From Gemmatimonadota bacterium (lineage in GTDB: Bacteria > Gemmatimonadota > Gemmatimonadetes > Longimicrobiales > RSA9): a DNA stretch of 6,617 nt. Positions 1 through 5,985 of the stretch are shown here, in pieces. The stretch lies in assembly GCA_019689775.1 (NCBI GenBank), contig JADGGV010000234.1, positions 1 to 6,617 of the forward strand, read 5' to 3'. The notes below the pieces were generated by a model. It did no database searches, was not told the origin of the DNA, and worked only from the letters and a program-made list of their open reading frames with translations. Position 1 is the first letter of the stretch; the number at the start of each line of letters is the position of its first letter. A program made the translations under genes and the position numbers.

Positions 1-49
1 GGGGGGGCGGGCGCTGGGCCGCGGGGGGCGCCGGGCCCGGGGGAGCGGG
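1..49 (+). other. G-rich tract with G-quadruplex potential at the window edge
   Basis: Seven runs of three or more G occur on the plus strand (1-7, 9-11, 16-18, 23-28, 33-35, 39-43, 47-49), separated by loops of only 1 to 4 bases. This fits the usual G-quadruplex pattern. A perfect 10-bp palindrome, CCGGGCCCGG, lies at 31-40. The tract lies downstream of the last minus-strand gene, so RNA read from that direction would be C-rich and G-poor in long stretches, which also resembles Rho-loading sequence. No open reading frame or U-tract terminator is visible in 1-89. Function is inferred only; it may just be extreme base composition. Confidence 0.4.
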
Positions 50-89
50 CGCGGAACAATCTATCACCGCGGCGCGCGCGGGGGGAGGG

Positions 90-455
90 TCAGAGGGGCG
101 GCCGGGCGTCGGCCAAAACGGCGGTGAGGCGGTTCTCGAGGTCGGCGAGGAAGGCGGCGGCGCGGGCGAGGTGGTCGGCGGTGAGGTCGTCGGGGCGCGC
201 GGAGCCGTGCCGGCGCTCGGCGGCGAGGCGCCGCACCGCGTCGCGGCCCTGCTGGAGCGCATCGACCACGGCCACGATCTCCGTGTAGGCCCGGTCGGGG
301 AGGCGGACGGTCGCGGCGTCGTCAGGAGCGGGCTCGTCGCCCCAATGCGGCGCGGACGGACGCGACGGCGCGAGCTCCGAGACCAGGTGGTCGACGAGGC
401 GGAGCGTCGCCTCGGTGTCGGAGAGCAGCTCGGCGGGGACGCGCTTGGCGGCCAT
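90..455 (-). CDS. Unassigned small helical protein downstream of flgM
   Basis: This is a 121-residue protein that I do not recognise with confidence. It is Ala/Leu/Arg/Asp-rich and has no cysteine, signal peptide or membrane segment. Likely helices lie at about residues 8-29, 55-80 and 92-115, split by a Pro/Asp-rich linker at about 30-53. The ATG at 453-455 is preferred because a GGAGG (467-471) precedes it at 11 bases. A TTG at 486-488, overlapping the flgM stop codon, would add 11 residues but has no ribosome-binding site. The gene follows flgM by about 30 bases and is probably co-transcribed with it. The place after flgM is often taken by flgN, the chaperone for hook-filament junction proteins, and the size and helical character would allow that. 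However, I see no convincing FlgN signature, so the function is left open. The strong codon bias and location support a real gene. Confidence 0.7.
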   Translation of the reverse strand: MAAKRVPAELLSDTEATLRLVDHLVSELAPSRPSAPHWGDEPAPDDAATVRLPDRAYTEIVAVVDALQQGRDAVRRLAAERRHGSARPDDLTADHLARAAAFLADLENRLTAVLADARPPL

Positions 456-484
456 GGTCGGCGGGTCCTCCAGCGGTGGCGGCG

Positions 485-787
485 TCAAAGGTCGAGGTCG
501 CCGCTCTGGATGATGCGGCGGGCGACGGCCTCGAGCACGGCGTCGCTGTCGTAGACGCCCTCGGCGATGCGGCGGCGGATCTCGGTCAGCCGCTCGGGCG
601 GGAGGCTCCCTTGCGGCGGAGCCGCCTCGGCCGCGCGGGCGCGTCCCTCGGACGAGATCTCGACGCGGTCGCGCCGGTCGGTCCGGCCCCGGTCGGCACG
701 GTTCTCGGCTCGGGGCTCGACCGCCGCCCCGGGGTGGCGTATCGCGCCGGTGCTCGGTACGCCGGAACGAAGATCGCGAATGTCCAT
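485..787 (-). CDS. flgM: Anti-sigma-28 factor FlgM
   Basis: FlgM binds sigma-28 (FliA) in the cytoplasm and keeps it inactive until the hook-basal body is complete. It is then exported through the flagellar channel, releasing sigma-28 for filament genes. At 100 residues the length is normal. The N-terminal half (1-60) is Arg/Pro/Ala-rich and probably disordered, as in the family. It contains the conserved DRVEISSE motif at 40-47. The C-terminal sigma-binding region (about 62-97) has the typical PERLTEIRRRIAEGVYDSD run followed by VLEAVARRI and SGDL. The ATG start is fixed by a strong GAGGAGG four bases upstream. A sigma-28 type promoter lies just upstream, so FlgM should be made by the sigma factor it inhibits, giving negative feedback. 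The next gene begins about 30 bases after its stop. Confidence 0.93.
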   Translation of the reverse strand: MDIRDLRSGVPSTGAIRHPGAAVEPRAENRADRGRTDRRDRVEISSEGRARAAEAAPPQGSLPPERLTEIRRRIAEGVYDSDAVLEAVARRIIQSGDLDL

Positions 788-791
788 GGTT

Positions 792-798
792 CCTCCTC
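792..798 (-). promoter_or_regulatory. Strong Shine-Dalgarno of flgM
   Basis: The minus strand reads GAGGAGG, four bases before the ATG at 785-787. It is among the clearest ribosome-binding sites in the window and decides the flgM start. With the -10 box ending at 806, transcription should begin near 799, so this site would sit almost at the 5' end of the mRNA. Confidence 0.75.
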
Positions 799-805
799 GT
801 GCGGA

Positions 806-833
806 GCTTCGGCAGCCGACGCGGAAAACTTTA
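806..833 (-). promoter_or_regulatory. Sigma-28 (FliA) type promoter of flgM
   Basis: Read on the minus strand, TAAAGTTT (833-826) is followed after 12 bases by GCCGAAGC (813-806). The sigma-28 consensus is TAAAGTTT, 11 bases, GCCGATAA. The -35 matches fully and is identical to that of the flagellin promoter. The -10 keeps GCCGA but departs in its last three bases, and the spacer is one base longer. It lies in the gap between the FlgN/FliT-like gene (stop 849-851) and flgM, where a sigma-28 promoter is expected from enteric bacteria. It is likely weaker than the flagellin promoter. Readthrough from the upstream genes may also feed flgM. Confidence 0.75.
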
Positions 834-843
834 GCGACCCCTG

Positions 844-856
844 GCTACTCAGTAGC
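844..856. repeat. 13-base perfect dyad upstream of the flgM promoter
   Basis: GCTACT and AGTAGC form a perfect inverted repeat around a single central base. The dyad overlaps the TGA stop (849-851) of the upstream gene and lies about 10 bases upstream of the flgM -35 box. With a one-base centre it would be a poor RNA hairpin (at most 4 bp with a 5-base loop), so if functional it is more likely a protein-binding site on DNA. It may be chance. Confidence 0.3.
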
Positions 857-1235
857 GACGGTCGATCCGACGACCCGCCGTCGGACCGCGTAAGTAGCTC
901 GCCGCCATGGCCTTCTGCCGATCGAGCGCCCGCATCTCGGCGGTGATGCGTTCACGCAACAGGGAGAGGCGCTCGCGGACGCGGGCGTCGAGCTCGACGG
1001 CGCGGCGGAGCAGGAGCTCGAGGTGCTCCGGGTCGGTCGTGGTCGCGCGGCCGCGGTCGGCGTCGAGCCGGGCGGCGAGGGCGTCGCGCTGGTCGGCGAG
1101 CCGATGGAAGGCGGAGAGGTCGTCGGCGTCGAGCGCGGCGAGCTGGTGCTCGAGGAGCGCGACGTAGCGGGCGAAGGCGTCGGCCCGGTCGACGGGGCCG
1201 TGGGGGGCCGAGGCGGCGTCTCGCGGCTCGGGCAT
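849..1235 (-). CDS. FlgN/FliT-type flagellar export chaperone candidate
   Basis: This 128-residue, almost entirely helical protein has no cysteine, signal peptide or membrane segment. After a Pro/Ala-rich start (1-18) a long helix spans about 19-58, with the pattern LLEHQLAALDADDLSAFHRL followed by an Arg/Ala-rich stretch. A second helix spans about 70-112 and ends in RALDRQKAMAASYL. This layout (two long amphipathic helices, a repeated leucine/alanine heptad and a basic tail ending near Tyr) is typical of FlgN and FliT, small cytosolic chaperones. FlgN serves the hook-filament junction proteins FlgK and FlgL; FliT serves the cap FliD. Its position right after fliS, four bases from the fliS stop, favours a FliT role because fliD-fliS-fliT order is common, while the sequence pattern resembles FlgN as much. 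No ribosome-binding site is visible, so translation is probably coupled to fliS. The family level is likely; the exact partner is inferred. Confidence 0.8.
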   Translation of the reverse strand: MPEPRDAASAPHGPVDRADAFARYVALLEHQLAALDADDLSAFHRLADQRDALAARLDADRGRATTTDPEHLELLLRRAVELDARVRERLSLLRERITAEMRALDRQKAMAASYLRGPTAGRRIDRRY

Positions 1236-1239
1236 GGCG

Positions 1240-1641
1240 TCAAGCGGTGGCGGCGTTGGCGCCGGCGTGCAGGGCGGCGGCCTGGGCCCAGGACTCGTGG
1301 AGCGTGGCGACGATGCCGGCGAGGCGGTCGAGGCGATCGGCGTCGAGGGTGCGGCCGATCTCGGTGATCTCGGTGACGAAGAAGCCGTAGAGGGCGGCGA
1401 GGCGGGAGGCGAGCTCCCCGCCGGCGTCGAAGTCGAGCGCGCCGAGGAGCTCGTAGACGATGTCGGCGGCGCGGGTGAGGCTGGCGGCCTTGCCCTCGAG
1501 GTCGCGGGCGCGGATCTGGGCGCCGGCGCGGCGGAGGCTGACCAGCAGGTGCTCGTAGAGGAGCACGACGAGCTGCTCGCGCGAACTGCCGAGGATGCGG
1601 GCCTCGCGGTAGCGGTCGGAGGAGCTGCTGGCGTAGGTCAT
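1240..1641 (-). CDS. fliS: Flagellin export chaperone FliS
   Basis: FliS binds the C-terminal part of newly made flagellin in the cytoplasm, prevents premature polymerisation and guides it to the export gate (FlhA). The 133-residue length is normal. Family marks include the N-terminal Tyr-centred YREARILGSS (11-20), the first core helix LVVLLYEHLL (24-33), the RAADIVYELLGALDFDAGGELA segment (about 57-78) followed by RLAALYGFF (80-88), and the final LHESWAQAA (114-122). All are in the expected order of the four-helix bundle. The ATG at 1639-1641 lies 13 bases after the fliD stop with only a weak purine stretch before it, so it is probably translated by coupling to fliD. The next gene starts four bases after the fliS stop. 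No oddities are seen apart from a short Ala-rich tail. Confidence 0.95.
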   Translation of the reverse strand: MTYASSSSDRYREARILGSSREQLVVLLYEHLLVSLRRAGAQIRARDLEGKAASLTRAADIVYELLGALDFDAGGELASRLAALYGFFVTEITEIGRTLDADRLDRLAGIVATLHESWAQAAALHAGANAATA

Positions 1642-1654
1642 GGCGTTCGCTCGG

Positions 1655-4600
1655 TCAGTTCTTGCTGTTGGCGGCGAGGGCGTTGATCTGGCCGGAGAGC
1701 CACTGCATCTGCGACTGGGAGCGGGCGATGGCCTGCTCCATGGCGGTGAAGCGGCGGATGAGCTCCTCGCGCCGTCGATCGAGACGTTCCTGGATGTCGT
1801 CGATGCGGGTGTTGTAGCCGGCGATGCCGTCGGCGAGGCGCTGGGTGATGGCGTCGATCGCGCCGCTGCCGGCGCCGAGGAGCGGATCGGCGGCGAGGAG
1901 CGCGGCGGAGGCGACGCCGCGGGAGAACGTGATGGACCCGGCGGCCGGGTTGGCGGTGGTGCCGGTATAGGAGACCATGAGGCCCTCGACGGCGGTCCCG
2001 GCGGCGCCGGTGAGGAGCTGGCCGGTTCCGGTGGCGGGCATGCCGCCGATGGTGCCCTGGACGTCGGTGCCGGTCGCGGTGACGAGCCCGACGAAGCCGA
2101 GCTCGCTGCCGTTGGCCTGCTCGACCGTGAAGCCGTTGGCGGAGCCGTAGTCGCTATCGGTGAGCTGGATGTGCTGGACGCCGCCGGCGTCGGTGAAGAC
2201 GGAGGCGGTGATGTGCGCGGCCGGTCGGCCCTCGGTGGCGACGGTCGAGGCGCCGAGGGGCGTCGAGGCGTCGGCCGCCTTGGTGATGCTCAGGGAGAGG
2301 AGGCTGGAGCCGGTCTTCGCCGAGGTGACGACGAGCTGGCCGTTGTCGACGGTGACGGTGGCGTCGGCGCCGAGCTGATTCTGGATCGCGGCGCGGAGGT
2401 CGCCGAGCGTGGACGCGGCGGTGACCTGGAGCGAGGTGCTGAAGGAGCTGCCGGTGCTGGTCGTGCCGGTGATGGACAGCGTGTCGCCGTCGGCGAGCGC
2501 GAGCGGCGAGCCGGCGCCGGTGTAGCTGCCGACGAGGGGCGTGGTTTCGTCGGCGGGGGTGGTGGCCGCGGCGTCGGCGTAGATCGCCGGGAGCGTGATC
2601 TGCTGGCTGGTTGCCCGGCCGAGCTCGGCGTTGATGGCGCTCACGACGGTCTCGATGTCGGCGCCGGCGGCGATGTTGACGACGTAGCGCTTGCCGGTCC
2701 CGAGGTCCGTGATGGTGAGCGTGTCCCCGGCCGCGACGGTGGAGAAGGCGCCGGCGACGGCGGCGGCGCGGGTCGCGGCGGCGGTGATGGCGACCTGGTA
2801 GGTGCCGGGCGTGGTGGCGGCGCCGGCGCCGACGTAGGCGAGCGCGCCGGTGGTCGTGGTGCCGGAGAGGCCGAAGAGGCGGGCGACGGCGGACGGATCG
2901 GCGGTCACGGCGTCGCGCAGCTTGGATTCGTTGATCGTGTAACGGCCGTTGCGGTCGATCTCGATGCCGAGATCGGCGAGGCGTGTGTAGGCCCCGGCGA
3001 CGCCGGGCGCGAGGACCCGCTGCATGGCGGTGTTGAGCTGCGCGCGCATGCTGCGGAGGATGGAATCGCCGAAGAGCGGCGGCGCGGCGACGCCGGTGGG
3101 CGGCGGCGTCATCTGCGCGGCGACCCAGTTGCTCAGGTCGTTGTAGGCGTTGACGAAGGACTTGATGGCGGCGACCGCGCCGTCAACGTCGCGCTGGACG
3201 TTGACGTCGACGACGTTGCCGGGCGAGGCGGCGAGGAGGTCGAACGTAACGCCGGGGATGACGTCCGTGATGGTGTTGCTGGCGCGCTGGACGTAGGCGC
3301 CGTCGACGTACATGGCGGCGTCGGCGCCGGCGGTGATGGTCCGGGCGCGGCCCACGGTGGCGGTCGAGAGGGGGCCGAGGTCGAGGGAGCCGCCGAGCTC
3401 GTTGTTGGCGACGATGCTGACGGAGAGGCGGCTGTCGCCGCCGACGTCGTCGGTGATGACGAGGCGGCCGTCGGCGGAGATCGACGCGGTGGCCGTGGGG
3501 TGGCCGGCGGCGCGCAGCCCGGAGGTCGGGTCGTTGAGCGCGTTGACGAGGTCGCCGAGCGTGAGGCCGTGGCCGGCGTCGGCGAGGGTGCTCGAGATGG
3601 TGAAGGTTCCGAGCGTGAGGGCGCTGCCGTCGGCGCGGGTGCCGGTGATGGTGAGCGTCTCGCCCTCGAGGGCGCCGAGGTCGAGGAGCGAGGTGGCGGC
3701 CGTGGCGGTCGTGGGCGGGCCGACCTTGGTGGTCAGCACGCCGGTCTGGATGCTCTGGGCGACGGCGGCGCGGCCGCCCTCGACGAGGCCGAGGCTCTCG
3801 AGGACGTGGCTCGGATCGGCGAAGGAGGTCGTGCCGGTGATCCGGAGACGCTTGACCGTCGCGCCGTCGACGACGTCATCGACGACGGAGGCCTGGATCG
3901 AGGAGCCGGCGCCGAGGGCGGTGTTGATGTCGGCGGCGATGTCGGCCAGGGAGCGCGACAGGTCGAGCGTCATGGAGACGCCGCCGATGGTGACGGTGCC
4001 GCTCGGCGGGGTCTGGAGCCCGAGGAGCGCGGCGACGGGCGTCGTATCGTCGGCGAAGCCGTCGCCGAGCGCGCCGTTGGAGATGAGGTTCCGGGCGGCG
4101 ACGGTGCCGTCGAGGAAGCCGAGCGCGCCGGGTCCGAGGACGCCGGAGGCGTCGGTGAGGTCGATACCGGCGGCGCCGGTTCTCGAGCTGGTGAGGACCA
4201 GGCGGTAGCGGCCGGCGGTCGTGGAGACGACGCTGGCGGAGACGCCGGCGCCGGCGTCGTTGATGCGGCGCGCGAGCGTGGTCAGCGTGTCGGCGGGATC
4301 GACGCCGATGCGGACGCCGTTGACGAGGAATTCGCCGGAGAGGCCGAGCGCGCTGGTCGGGGATGCGAAGGTCTCGCCGCCGAGCTTCTCGGCGGCCGCG
4401 AGGCGTTCGACGACGACCTGGTAGTGGCCGGCGACGGCGCCGTCGCTGGCTGAGGCGGCGAGGGGCGCGACGGAGCCGGCGTAGCTGACGGAGGCGCCCA
4501 GCTTGCCGAGCGCGGAGCCGTCGGCGAGCGCCTGGGCGGCGTCGTAGAAGGCCTGGACCTTGGACTTGAAGGTGGACCAGGCGTTCGAGCGCTGCTGCGC

Positions 4601-4720
4601 GAGGGCGATCCGGGCGTTGAGGGCATCGATGGGCGCGGACTCGATCTGCATGATCTGGTCGATCATGTCGCGCCACTGGATTCCGCTGGCGATGCCGCTG
4701 ATGGAGCTGATCGGATCCAC
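1655..4720 (-). CDS. fliD: Filament cap protein FliD (hook-associated protein 2), unusually large
   Basis: FliD forms the oligomeric cap at the filament tip and helps each exported flagellin to fold and insert. At 1021 residues it is about twice the usual 400-700. The N-terminal domain (about 1-115) has the family start SSISGIASGI and the coiled-coil segment with AWSTFKSKVQAF. Flagellin-IN-like beta repeats follow at about 125-182, 241-300 and 353-436. The FliD C-terminal domain begins at about 470 with YVDGAYVQRASNTITDVIPG, then FVNAYNDLSNWV (522-533), and continues to LARLFG-type sequence near 616. An insertion at about 620-830 contains two more IN-like units (near 664-700 and 743-815). Conserved FliD-like sequence resumes (TIGGMPATGTGQLLTG; FSRGVAS) and ends in the final coiled coil (about 955-1021) with SQMQWLSGQINAL. 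The start is GTG (4718-4720) with a weak AGGCGG before it. It lies 80 bases after fliC. Confidence 0.96.
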   Translation of the reverse strand: MDPISSISGIASGIQWRDMIDQIMQIESAPIDALNARIALAQQRSNAWSTFKSKVQAFYDAAQALADGSALGKLGASVSYAGSVAPLAASASDGAVAGHYQVVVERLAAAEKLGGETFASPTSALGLSGEFLVNGVRIGVDPADTLTTLARRINDAGAGVSASVVSTTAGRYRLVLTSSRTGAAGIDLTDASGVLGPGALGFLDGTVAARNLISNGALGDGFADDTTPVAALLGLQTPPSGTVTIGGVSMTLDLSRSLADIAADINTALGAGSSIQASVVDDVVDGATVKRLRITGTTSFADPSHVLESLGLVEGGRAAVAQSIQTGVLTTKVGPPTTATAATSLLDLGALEGETLTITGTRADGSALTLGTFTISSTLADAGHGLTLGDLVNALNDPTSGLRAAGHPTATASISADGRLVITDDVGGDSRLSVSIVANNELGGSLDLGPLSTATVGRARTITAGADAAMYVDGAYVQRASNTITDVIPGVTFDLLAASPGNVVDVNVQRDVDGAVAAIKSFVNAYNDLSNWVAAQMTPPPTGVAAPPLFGDSILRSMRAQLNTAMQRVLAPGVAGAYTRLADLGIEIDRNGRYTINESKLRDAVTADPSAVARLFGLSGTTTTGALAYVGAGAATTPGTYQVAITAAATRAAAVAGAFSTVAAGDTLTITDLGTGKRYVVNIAAGADIETVVSAINAELGRATSQQITLPAIYADAAATTPADETTPLVGSYTGAGSPLALADGDTLSITGTTSTGSSFSTSLQVTAASTLGDLRAAIQNQLGADATVTVDNGQLVVTSAKTGSSLLSLSITKAADASTPLGASTVATEGRPAAHITASVFTDAGGVQHIQLTDSDYGSANGFTVEQANGSELGFVGLVTATGTDVQGTIGGMPATGTGQLLTGAAGTAVEGLMVSYTGTTANPAAGSITFSRGVASAALLAADPLLGAGSGAIDAITQRLADGIAGYNTRIDDIQERLDRRREELIRRFTAMEQAIARSQSQMQWLSGQINALAANSKN

Positions 4721-4750
4721 GATCCGCCTGCCGTCTCAGGTAACGGGAAT

Positions 4751-4778
4751 CCCGGAGCCGGGCGGAGCCGGCTCCGGG
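4751..4778 (-). terminator. Hairpin between fliC and fliD, possible partial terminator
   Basis: An exact inverted repeat with 11-base arms (4751-4761 and 4768-4778) encloses a 6-base loop. In the transcript the arms are CCCGGAGCCGG and CCGGCTCCGGG, nearly all G-C pairs. It lies about 22 bases after the flagellin stop and about 30 before the fliD GTG. No U-tract follows (the RNA continues AUUCCCGUUACC), so full intrinsic termination is unlikely. I infer partial termination, or a 3'-end structure that protects the flagellin message and lowers fliD expression relative to fliC. Confidence 0.6.
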
Positions 4779-4800
4779 GTTCGCGGGGTGCCGGCCTGGA

Positions 4801-5919
4801 TCAGCCGAGCAGCTTGAGGACCAGCTGCGGGGCGGCGTTGGCCTGGGCCAGCATGGCCGTGCCCGCCTGCTGGAGGATCTGGGTCTTGGTGAAGTTCGAC
4901 ATCTCCTCGGCCATGTCGGCGTCGCGGATCGTCGACTCGGCGGCGGAGACGTTCTCGATCGTCGTCCGCACGTTGTCCGAGGCGAACTGGATCCGGTTCT
5001 GCGCCGCGCCGATCGTACCGAGCGCGCTGGCGATGTTGCTGATGGCCGCGTCGATCTGGCCGACCGCAGCCTGCGCGTTGCTCTTGGTATCGATCGACCC
5101 GCTGATGCCGAGGCCCGCGAGCGAGAGGTCGATCCCGGTGATCGCGACGTCGTCGGCCCCCGCTCCGCCGCCGCTGCCCTGCCCGCCGCTGACGCTGACG
5201 GTGAAGGACACCGTGCCCGTAGCGACGTCGATGGTGCCGGAGTCCGTGGCGCCGAGGTTGGTGGTCTTCACCGTGATCCCGAACTGCGTGAAGTTCCAGG
5301 TCTGCTCGCCCTGGCTGCCGTCGACCGTGCCGGCGATCTTCTGCTGGTTGCCGCTGCTGTCCTCCAGCGTGACCCCATCGGCCGCCGCGGTCAGCGTGAA
5401 GCTATCCTGCTTCGCACCGGAGAGCGTGATCGAGCTGGCGCTGACGCCCGCCGTACCAATCAGGGTGCTCTTGCCGGCGGAGGTGTCGAGCTTGTTGCCG
5501 AAGCTGCCGTCGATCAGCTTGTTGCCGTTGAACTTCGTGGTGTTGACGATGCGCGTGATCTCGTCCTTCAGCGCGGTGAACTCCTGGTCGAGCTTGGCGC
5601 GCGCGGCGTCGTCGACGTTGTCGGAGGTCGCCTGAATCGAGAGCTCCTTCATCCGCTCGACGATGCTCTGGATCGTCTGGGCCGCGCCCTCGGCGACCTG
5701 GAGGAGGGCGTTGGCCTGCTCGGCGTTGCGCGACGCCTGCTTGAGCCCGCGGAGGTCGGCGCGCAGCTTGTTGGCGATCGCCATGCCGGCGGCGTCGTCG
5801 GAGGCATGGTTGATCCGGAAGCCGGAGGAGAGGCGCCCCATGATCCGGGCGGCGTCCGCGTCCGTCTTCGCGAGCATGCGCTGCGCGTTCAGCGAGGCGA
5901 CGTTGGTGTTGATGCGCAT
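4801..5919 (-). CDS. fliC: Flagellin, filament subunit
   Basis: This is the structural subunit of the flagellar filament, exported without a cleaved signal peptide and assembled under the FliD cap. The protein has 372 residues. The conserved N-terminal D0/D1 region (about 1-140) begins MRINTNVASLNAQ and includes RLSSGFRINHASDDAAGMAI (29-48) and the helix with ERMKELSIQATSD (88-100). The latter matches the region recognised by TLR5 in enteric flagellins. A short variable D2 domain (about 145-270) is Thr/Ser/Gly-rich, with a glycine stretch near 245-254. The C-terminal D1/D0 region (about 278-372) has NRIQFASDNV (308-317), ESTIRDADMAEEM (328-340), and ILQQAGTAMLAQANAAPQ, ending in LKLLG. There is no cysteine. 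The ATG is set by GGAAGGAG eight bases upstream, and a near-consensus sigma-28 promoter lies about 67 bases before it. It is the first gene of the minus-strand block and is followed by fliD. Confidence 0.98.
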   Translation of the reverse strand: MRINTNVASLNAQRMLAKTDADAARIMGRLSSGFRINHASDDAAGMAIANKLRADLRGLKQASRNAEQANALLQVAEGAAQTIQSIVERMKELSIQATSDNVDDAARAKLDQEFTALKDEITRIVNTTKFNGNKLIDGSFGNKLDTSAGKSTLIGTAGVSASSITLSGAKQDSFTLTAAADGVTLEDSSGNQQKIAGTVDGSQGEQTWNFTQFGITVKTTNLGATDSGTIDVATGTVSFTVSVSGGQGSGGGAGADDVAITGIDLSLAGLGISGSIDTKSNAQAAVGQIDAAISNIASALGTIGAAQNRIQFASDNVRTTIENVSAAESTIRDADMAEEMSNFTKTQILQQAGTAMLAQANAAPQLVLKLLG

Positions 5920-5927
5920 CGGTGTGA

Positions 5928-5935
5928 CTCCTTCC
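5928..5935 (-). promoter_or_regulatory. Strong Shine-Dalgarno of flagellin
   Basis: The minus strand reads GGAAGGAG, eight bases before the ATG at 5917-5919. It fits the high translation rate needed for flagellin. It contains two GGA triplets, so a CsrA-type protein bound here would block ribosome entry. Confidence 0.8.
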
Positions 5936-5949
5936 CTGGAGTGTTAGGC

Positions 5950-5967
5950 GGGAGCTTCCTTGCTCCC
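5950..5967 (-). promoter_or_regulatory. Stem-loop in the flagellin leader, candidate CsrA site
   Basis: In the transcript GGGAGC and GCUCCC form a perfect 6-bp stem closing an AAGGAA loop, with GGA exposed in the loop. Such hairpin-loop GGA elements are what CsrA/RsmA proteins bind. The stretch GAGCAAGGAAGC matches 8 of 12 positions of the E. coli-derived CsrA consensus RUACARGGAUGU by my count. It lies about 25 nt upstream of the GGA-rich Shine-Dalgarno, giving the two-site layout known from CsrA-controlled leaders. The hairpin is visible in the sequence; binding by CsrA is inferred, and no csrA or fliW gene is present in this window. Confidence 0.5.
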
Positions 5968-5985
5968 AACTGCTGCTCGCCCACA

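Noticed and set aside
486..488. TTG start for the gene after flgM, overlapping the flgM stop
   Set aside because: No ribosome-binding site precedes it, and the added 11 residues are Pro-rich. The ATG at 453-455 has GGAGG upstream. The TTG remains possible by translational coupling.
1640..4453. A 937-residue open frame on the plus strand opposite fliD
   Set aside because: Its product is low-complexity Gly/Ala/Asp/Glu/Arg sequence with no domain pattern, and it lies wholly antisense to an unmistakable fliD. Long antisense frames are common in very GC-rich genes.
4751..4778. The fliC-fliD hairpin as a complete intrinsic terminator
   Set aside because: It lacks the U-rich tail, and fliD has no promoter of its own that I can see, so readthrough is likely needed.
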